From contig OX393564.1 in NCBI GenBank assembly GCA_947652115.1, forward strand, positions 1,909,057 to 1,973,056: DNA of 64,000 nucleotides. The letters are read 5' to 3'. This document shows, one piece after another, positions 56,717 through 64,000 of this stretch. The notes under the pieces are model-generated. The model was not told the DNA's origin. It did no database searches and saw only the letters and a list, made by a program, of their open reading frames with translations. Position numbers and translations under genes: made by a program. Within the stretch, counting starts at the first letter, position 1; each line of letters starts with the position of its first letter. The DNA comes from Blastomussa wellsi (lineage: Eukaryota; Cnidaria; Anthozoa; Scleractinia; Plerogyridae).

Positions 56717-59700
56717 TCCCACAAGGAAGTTAAAACGTTACCATAGCAAAGGACTTTAATTTCAATACAGGAGTTCCTTTTATATGGCAATACCCACCGC
56801 AAGATGATAGTCGTCGCCATATTCAGAACGCTTCCACCTACGAAAGCTAGTGCTTGACGCAAGCTAGCGTAACCGCAAAACCTTCTTCCTTCTTGCGTTT
56901 GCCAAGTTTGTACATTTTACTGGACTCAACCGCGGCCGTTCTAAATATATGATCCATTTAACTCAGGAGTGACTATATTTTTAATTGACAACGTTTATCT
57001 TTTGACAGAACTGAGTAATTAAAATTGTATTAGCACCAACATAGCAAAGTTTTATTAATTGTGATCGAGCTGCACGACACAACGAAAAATAGTGCTTTTG
57101 TTGCTAGACAGGTGTGTAATACAATCTAAGATATGCCCAGCTAGCAAAATTAATACACGATGATATTTGAAATCACTCTTATATCTTATCTGCTGCCAGG
57201 AATGTACTTGAGATAACTGTTTTATTAAAGCTAAGCCTCTATGAAGAGTAACAAACGAGCGAGCATTCAACTAGAAAACAATTGCTAAATCCAGATTTGT
57301 GGTATTTATTATACGGGAATAATTAGGCAGCATTTAAATCTCCACTATCGTTCACATGCACTCACATACACATCTGCGTGTGCGGTACTGACGCCCACGG
57401 GTAACTCGTTTCATGCTTTTTGCATTCTTTAAAAGGGTCCTGATTGAGTGTAGTGGCTATATGCCAACGAGGAACAACACTGATTCGACTAGAATTGTAA
57501 ACAAGATGTGTACGTTATATGTACATGTATTCCACTTCGGTTACAAGATATGAAAAGTTGAACTTAAAGTGGTACTGTCACAGGGATTTTGCTTTCTTCA
57601 GCTTCATTCGTTGCTAAAATCATTACCTGGTACCGTTACTCATGCCCAAAATGCCCCTGATGGACTAAAAGGAAGATAACAAACGAATTGTGGCTCAGAG
57701 AGCAAACCATAATGAATTTCTGGCGATATTTTCAAGGAATGGCTCGAGACAGCGAGTTAATTTGTCAAAGCAATGTTACCCTGGCGAAGCCAATGGGAAC
57801 CGCCGAGGGTCGAAGGAAAACAAAACGCGCTGTTTCCCGCGGAGACAGTCATCAACTGTCTTGTTATGCTTTGCTGTCCTGATCACGTGCAAGTCCAAGG
57901 TTCAAGCTTTTGACGTGCGTCACGTGTTTCGTACGAAAGGAATAGAAAACAAAATAAAATGGGTTCATCAAATTTCAAATCTAGAGTCTAGAATGTGCTA
58001 AAAATAATTCCTCCCTAAATTTGAATCACTAAAAACATATACCAAATCCAGCTATTTACTAGAAAACGGACTTGTTAAAATCTCCATCACCATGATCACT
58101 AACGCGAAATCATGACTCTGTACGTGCTGCGTGCCTATGTGTGCACATTTCACGCTCTCTTCCAATTTGAAGCTGGCGACGGTCTGTAAATGCTGAGCCA
58201 ATTTTGTTTTGATTGAGATGAAGTAGATTGTTACGTGCCTGAAAAAGTTCTATCGTTTGTGGGCGATAATTTGGCCAAAAATGATCTAAAATACCACCAA
58301 GGAATCTCGTAATCCTCAAATTACAAATTGGAACTGGGAATTTCTATTTCCGGGGTGTTTGCAACTAGACGCTTTTAGTCGAGGAATGGCTTTGAGAAAT
58401 CATTCACGTTAATTTGTACGTTTCTTGTAACTTCGTGACTACTGAACGAATCGCTGATTTTTGAAGTGTACAAAGACAATGGCCAAAGATACTGTTATTT
58501 TAATTCTTCTAACGATCTAATTATGTACCAGACTGAAAAATTTGACCCCAAGGCAGTACATTGAAAACAAGGCGGAAAAAATGTAAAAAATGATCACGAG
58601 AATCTTCCATGATGGAAGAGCTTGTCCCGGATACTAATCAGCTTGGCAAAAATGCTTTATAGGTAACATTTCAGAGAGTTGGCGGCCTTTTCTTGTTCAG
58701 AATTCATCACATTAAAGACTTTTTTTACAACATTTATTTTATTTTTAACAGTGTCCCTTTGAATCAGTTTGTGTCAAGAAGGTTATCTTTGTAAAATGAG
58801 CTTAATTTGGAAACAGTCCTTTAGTTTTTCAACTATTTGTAAAAGTCAAGATGTAACACCGGCTTACTGATAGACATATCGGGATGTTTTAAGATTAATA
58901 ATGATTCATTCTTCAGCAGGCTCGTAGAACAACTCATGCACGTGTCCAGAATCCATGTTTTGCCAATCTCGGATTTGGAAGCTACAAAAACTGTTTAAAA
59001 CTTATGCTCAAATTGAAGGGGATACAAAACTTCAATTACCCTTTAGCCGCACATTTGTTTTCCTTGGAGATTTTCTGGTGACAATCTGTTTAGTTTATCA
59101 ACATATAAATCTGCCCTCGACCTCCAGAGTAGAAAACCAGTGTTGAGTCAAAGAAACAAAGACACTCACATTTCCAAAGAAAAGTGGGACCTACTATTAT
59201 TTAATTTATTATGACTCTTTCTTGAATCACTTGTATTTCCTTGACACGTATACCACACCTTCATCGCCCAATCTGGCCCATAAAAGGAGAAAAAACGAGT
59301 ACCGTTTGCCCTCAAATTTAAGGTACTTATAAGACTAATTTGTTTGGCACTTTCGTACGAAAGTGGCAATGAACAAACCCGCAAAGCCACTTCAAGTATT
59401 TCTTTTGTCTTGTATCTCGCTCTGTTTCTTGGAAAACTCGCTTCTCATAAATATCAACACGCATTCGGCTAAAACAAGGGTGAGCTGAAATATAAAATTT
59501 GTGTCAATTCAAAAACTAGCCCTCATTCTAAACTTGCTGTATTTCATTAAAAACGTTGCTGTCTTGAAAAGATTACCTGACCGTATTATTGAATGTACGT
59601 GCTTAAAAATTTTTCCCAGACTGGTTAACTTAAAACAATATAACACGTATCAAAAATATTTAGCTTCGAGTTACCGAGAGCAGGGCTCTGTGTTTAATAA

Positions 59701-61097
59701 TTTGAGATTGTCTGTCTGCAATCTCTCAAGAAGGTATTTAATTCGTGCTGTATATAATATTCTCGCTTTTTCTAATCTAATGTTCTATACATGTACTGAC
59801 TAGTTTTACAAGGTTAAGTTTGCTTTAGATGGTTGTTTTCTGTATTGTAAATTAAAAAAAACCCGCATGATTTCATTTATATTCACGCTCATCTCCCGAC
59901 GTTTTTCTTAAGGCAAGATCACATCTTCAAATATATTAAATTGTTCTGGGAGAAAAATATTCAGTACGTTGAAAATAAGCTGCCTGTTATATTATGCCGC
60001 TCTACGAGATAACAGATAACTGAAGAAAAGAGCTATTTTAAAACGTCAATTCTACAAATGCAACATTGTTTTCAACGGTCAATTTCGCAGCATGCATGGT
60101 CTTACTTGTTATATCAAACATGACAATGCATTCTTTGGCAGGCATAACGAAGCTCTTTATTTCAGCGTACGTGAGCTTTTTCAAAAAATGTTCTCAAATT
60201 TGTTTACGATGGATGATCCAGCCATGTATGTTATGCAATTAAGATTTACGTGATCCAGACCGAACAACACGTGGATACGGAAAAATCGTTCGCGTGACTT
60301 GACCTTCGTCCCGGGTATTTAATTAGCTCGCCGATCATTTTACGTACATGCATGTGACTAAACGGCGGTTACGTATGCGAAACTTAGCGGTTTTTGAGGT
60401 GTAATATCTATTCGCCATAACATATATCCACGCTTTCTGCAACATCAATTAACTTACAAAACGTTATCGACTTAAATTGGCTCTATGAATTTAAAATGTG
60501 CCAATGAAACCAAGTCTTGTGCCCCTAGTAGATTCACGCTCGAGGAAATGGAATTTGGACCTCAGAACGCGATTTCGAAATCCCTTCATGTCAATGTAGA
60601 AGAGCAAATATTAGCTTTTCGAGAACTGCAGTTATCTCCATGGTACTACGTACCAAACAAACACTGTTAGACAAAAATAAAATAAATCGAGACTGTCTCG
60701 GGAATATGCTGATGTACCCCGTTGTTTCGTGAAGTGGAACAAAAACGTGACTTCTTGCCAAAAATCACTATTTATTTCTAGGTTGAATTACACTTTTTTT
60801 CAACGTGGGGAGCTAACAAAAATTCTGTAATTGTGCAACCTGGAGTCTTACAATCTTGTAATTTTCTGTTCAACAATCCACTACCATGTACATATTGCAT
60901 GAACTTTTTTTCTCTCGCCCCCCTTCACGTGGGCGTTAAAAAAGTCATTAATAATCGCAGCGGCGTGATTTGAGTTAATTTCAATAAAATTTCACGCTGT
61001 GCGGAGATGTGTTTCTAATTTTATCTTCAGTCGAGACACTGTCAGAACACACGCGTGTAAACATGCGAAGAACGTAGTGTTGTCACGTAGTCCTGTC

Positions 61098-61218
61098 TAT
61101 ATAAGCACCTCCAACATAGTTTCTCGTCTGTGGCCAGTCGTCGCGCTAAGCAATCGACATAGGAGCAAGATCTGGTGAAGATCTGGAGAGAGAAAAACAG
61201 ATTTTTCTTGTAATCAAG
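61098..61218 (+). promoter_or_regulatory. TATA promoter and noncoding first exon of the right-hand P450
   Basis: TATATAAG at 61098-61105 and a likely start near 61130. The 5' UTR ends at a donor (AATCAAG/GTACGC) at 61218. The matching acceptor, TTTTTCCCCTTTTGTAG, ends at 63393, 11 bp before the P450 ATG. The roughly 2.2-kb intron shows no exon or named repeat. Confidence 0.55.
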
Positions 61219-63404
61219 GTACGCTTGCTACATTTTAGCGCAAACTCCATGGATTATAATACTTTTCGAAAACGTTTTTGGCGTGACTTGCAAAGTTTTT
61301 CAACTTTTGCCTGTTTGAGTTCTCGAGCATTGGTCACAAATTTTGCTTCGTATCAATGGACGCCCTTTGTGTCCTCTGTGTAGCTAGCGTTTTTGTTCTG
61401 GAGGTAGTCTTTCGATGTTTAATGGAAACTATGAAGGTTATTTTGCAATCTTAAAGCCAACGAGTCAAAATCACAATGCTTCAGCAGTTATTTTTGCCAT
61501 AGTTCTTGTACACTACACCTTTGCACAGTACTATTTGGCTGTGTCAACGCCCATCTCGACATAGCTAATTACTACAATTTTTGAATTTCGATATGGAAAC
61601 ACTGCTGATTAAATCGGAGAATTGAGCGCCGTTGTTCTGGACAAATTTCGTGAGATCGTTTATGCATCTACCGTTTCCATTTTCTGCAACTCATTTTTGG
61701 CTTGTGAACAAGATTGTGGGTGAAATGAATTGTTCAACGACGTTATCCCTTCGTGCATGTTTGCACATTGTAATAATTGCATTGCAGTGTTTAAATAACT
61801 CATAAAATAGACCTGAACCCATGATTAGAAGATCCGGCAAAATACAGTAACTCATTGTTAATTATTTAGCTTCGTGCTGAGTTTTGTAGGATTACTTGAG
61901 ACTCGCCACTAATAATATAGTTAATTATCGAACTTCAATATCTTGCGTTGGGTTTTTTTAATAGGGAAGTGCACACATTGACTGAAAAACAGAAAGTTGT
62001 GATCTATTACATGTAAGCTTTTAGAGTTTATGATGTTTTGCATTTTCACTAAATTTCGCGGTTTGAATGGAATAGCGCACTTGATCTCCTCCAAGTCCTC
62101 ACAGGCCTAGGTTTTCTGGTATTTAACGTCCAAAATATTTCTCAAGTTTGAAAGTTTTATTTCTGCAGACTGCATATATATATATTCAAATATTGAGTGT
62201 TTTGCTTACTTTTCAATCGAGCACTTTTATCAACTGCAGGGATGGATACTTTGATAGTAACGACTGTCGATACAGCGGCGAGTAATTTTTTCCGGCCTTA
62301 GCCTTGTTGAGTGTATAGGAAAAAACTATCTTTGTTCCTGTTTGATGTTATTAAGAGTTTATTTTTCGCTGAATTACTTCTTATATTTAAGACTTCCTAC
62401 ATATTGATGTTCCTTTTTGCCAACGAGAAACGGCCGCGGAATTGTGTGACTTAGCCAATTTAAAATTATCCGGCCGGATATCATGGAACAAATTCTCTTT
62501 GAAAGGGTGACGATAGAGCGATTAACTTAACCCGATTTTGCCTTGAAGATATATAACATTTTATCTGAAATAAAAATACATAACTCCAACTATGACTGGT
62601 TTTCATACCTCGAATATGATTGGCTAAAAACATGTATCGCACGCGGCTTTTCACGTGCTGTTTGATGATAAAACTCTGGGGTCAAGAGCGTGTTGAGGAT
62701 TAAAAACTCACCGAAACAAAATCTTACAACAGGTCATGAAATCTGGCGATTGTATAAACTCAATAAAAGGCGGTTTAACTTTGAAGTCTGATCTATTCGG
62801 AGCTATATAAATAAACACATCAAGTTAAGACAGTTTGGAATTTCGTTTAACCAGACAATGAGTGTATATATGGCATGAAAGTGAACGAGTATTGCCTGTG
62901 TCGGATGAAAAACAGTTTTGAAAATAGTTTTAAGGTCAAGTTCTCCCTTATCCAGTCGCCTCTTTGATAAGAAGATGGCTAAATATAACTTAGTAACACT
63001 TTTGATCAATATTTTGTTTATGTAAAAGTATGATTTTGGCGCAAGCGTATTTGCTTATTTGACTGCTTCATAATAGGTCCGGCTGCAGTGGAGACAAAAT
63101 TGTTGTTTCTGATCAAGATCTATGGGCTACAATCAATTTATGCTTAGCATAAACTATTGATGTTTCAAAACTTTCTGCTCGATTATATCGGATTAAATCG
63201 GGCTTCCACGCTGGAGCACACAGAGCCGGTTGATTCGTTCACGCCCACTTACTATATTTATTTGTCGTTTTCACGACAAACGGTCTAACCAAATTTTATA
63301 GTAGAAAGTAAAACTTAAATTCCAATCCAGGCTTGAAGCACTCAGAATACTTGATAAGTAAGGGAAATTAATCGATTTTTTCCCCTTTTGTAGAATTCGT
63401 CAAG

Positions 63405-64000
63405 ATGATTCTGGAAATCACCCTGGTTTGCTCTTGTGTTCTGGTGATATTTTTTCTGATCCAGCGGGCACGAGGGCAGAAAGCACTATCTCTTGCTCCT
63501 GGTCCCAGTCCCTACCCGCTGATCGGCAACATGCTTCGTCTGGCGGGAAAACCAGGTCACGTGGCCATGGCCGAGATTGCTGAGGAGTATGGGAAAATCT
63601 ACACGCTCTATCTCCCTGGTGGTCAGCGGTGCATCGTGATCAATTCAATCGATCTGGCTCGAGAGGCATTGCTCACCAAACGAGATGACTTTTCAGGGAG
63701 GCCTACATCCTTTATCAGCAATTATTTGTCTCGCGGATGCAAAGACATCATCTGCGCCGACCTTACACAGACCATGATCCTTCTACGAAAGATCGCACAC
63801 TCTGCACTGCGCATGTACGGAAGTGGAATGAAGCATCTAGAGGGGCTGATCTGCAGCGAGGTTGACCATATGGCGAAACGACTGTCCGCCCACCAGGGGA
63901 AACCCATTGATCCCAAGCAAGAAATTCAACTAACAATTCTGAACGTCATCTGCGCTGTCGTTTATGGCGAGAGTTATAACATTGAAGATGAAGAATTTCT
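63405..64000 (+). CDS. Cytochrome P450, paralog of the 45103 gene (5' part)
   Basis: The ATG at 63405 opens a frame running off the right edge (198 codons seen). It has the N-terminal anchor MILEITLVCSCVLVIFFLIQ, hinge LAPGPSPYPLIGNMLR, then EEYGKIYTLYLPGGQRC and a C-helix with Met in place of Trp (TMILLRKIAHSALRMYG). It is highly similar along its whole visible length to the minus-strand P450, including the shared YGE block after NVICAVVYGE, but the membrane anchor has diverged. The I helix, ExxR and heme loop lie outside the window. It probably has the same ER location and related chemistry. The two genes point away from each other, about 17 kb apart, and both place an intron just before the ATG. 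Confidence 0.95.
   Translation, partial: MILEITLVCSCVLVIFFLIQRARGQKALSLAPGPSPYPLIGNMLRLAGKPGHVAMAEIAEEYGKIYTLYLPGGQRCIVINSIDLAREALLTKRDDFSGRPTSFISNYLSRGCKDIICADLTQTMILLRKIAHSALRMYGSGMKHLEGLICSEVDHMAKRLSAHQGKPIDPKQEIQLTILNVICAVVYGESYNIEDEEF

Larger units (their letters stand above)
52625..61097. other. Long stretch without a supported gene
   Basis: Over 8 kb with no convincing exon. It holds a TIR element (55914-56015) and a SINE (about 56450-56716). Open frames at 57690-58001 and 59501-59803 lack domains and plausible starts or splice sites. Confidence 0.5.

Noticed and set aside
57690..58001. 103-residue open frame
   Set aside because: Overlaps a second open frame, no splice logic, no domain, composition like intergenic DNA.
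59501..59803. 100-residue open frame
   Set aside because: Starts with GTG, is AT-rich and hydrophobic by chance, and has no recognised similarity.

Overview
This is a eukaryotic window, almost certainly from a cnidarian and probably a stony coral. The evidence is intron-rich genes with GT-AG junctions, AT-rich intergenic DNA, many palindromic mini-transposons, a Penelope-type retroelement, and protein families typical of anthozoan genomes. It holds no operons, CRISPR arrays or confident tRNA/rRNA genes. One assembly gap of exactly 200 N lies at 14126-14325. Most genes below were assembled by hand from exons with matching splice phase, so they are not visible as long open frames.

Layout. 1-826: decayed KRBA2-like integrase remnant. 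1716-5606 (+): last four exons of a cation-dependent mannose-6-phosphate receptor (M6PR). 9568-12623 (-): six-exon gene for an unrecognised 194-residue protein. It is divergent from a 66-residue two-helix membrane protein at 12954-13246 (+). 13681-14125 (-): tail of a membrane protein whose exon runs into the gap. 17493-24987 (-): three tandem genes for small secreted cationic peptides sharing a Cys-x10-Cys core. 28373-38365 (+): POM121-like nuclear pore membrane protein with a large FG-repeat exon. 39566-43219 (-): eight-exon Hv1-type voltage-gated proton channel. 45103-46626 (-) and 63405-64000+ (+): two paralogous clan-2-like cytochromes P450. 51495-51684 (+): terminal exon of a short Cys-rich, probably secreted, peptide.

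The genes do not form one pathway. M6PR acts in lysosomal sorting, POM121 in the nuclear pore, Hv1 in proton extrusion and the P450s in oxidation. The three peptides look like a host-defence locus. The least described items are this peptide cluster, the Hv1 channel with Glu at the selectivity position and a shifted S4 Asn, and a Cys peptide with near-endothelin spacing.

Repeats fill introns and intergenic DNA. There are at least ten palindromic (MITE/foldback) families. One Penelope-like fragment is nested in a MITE. Another is flanked by a 14-bp direct repeat, and its junction recurs inverted 23 kb away.
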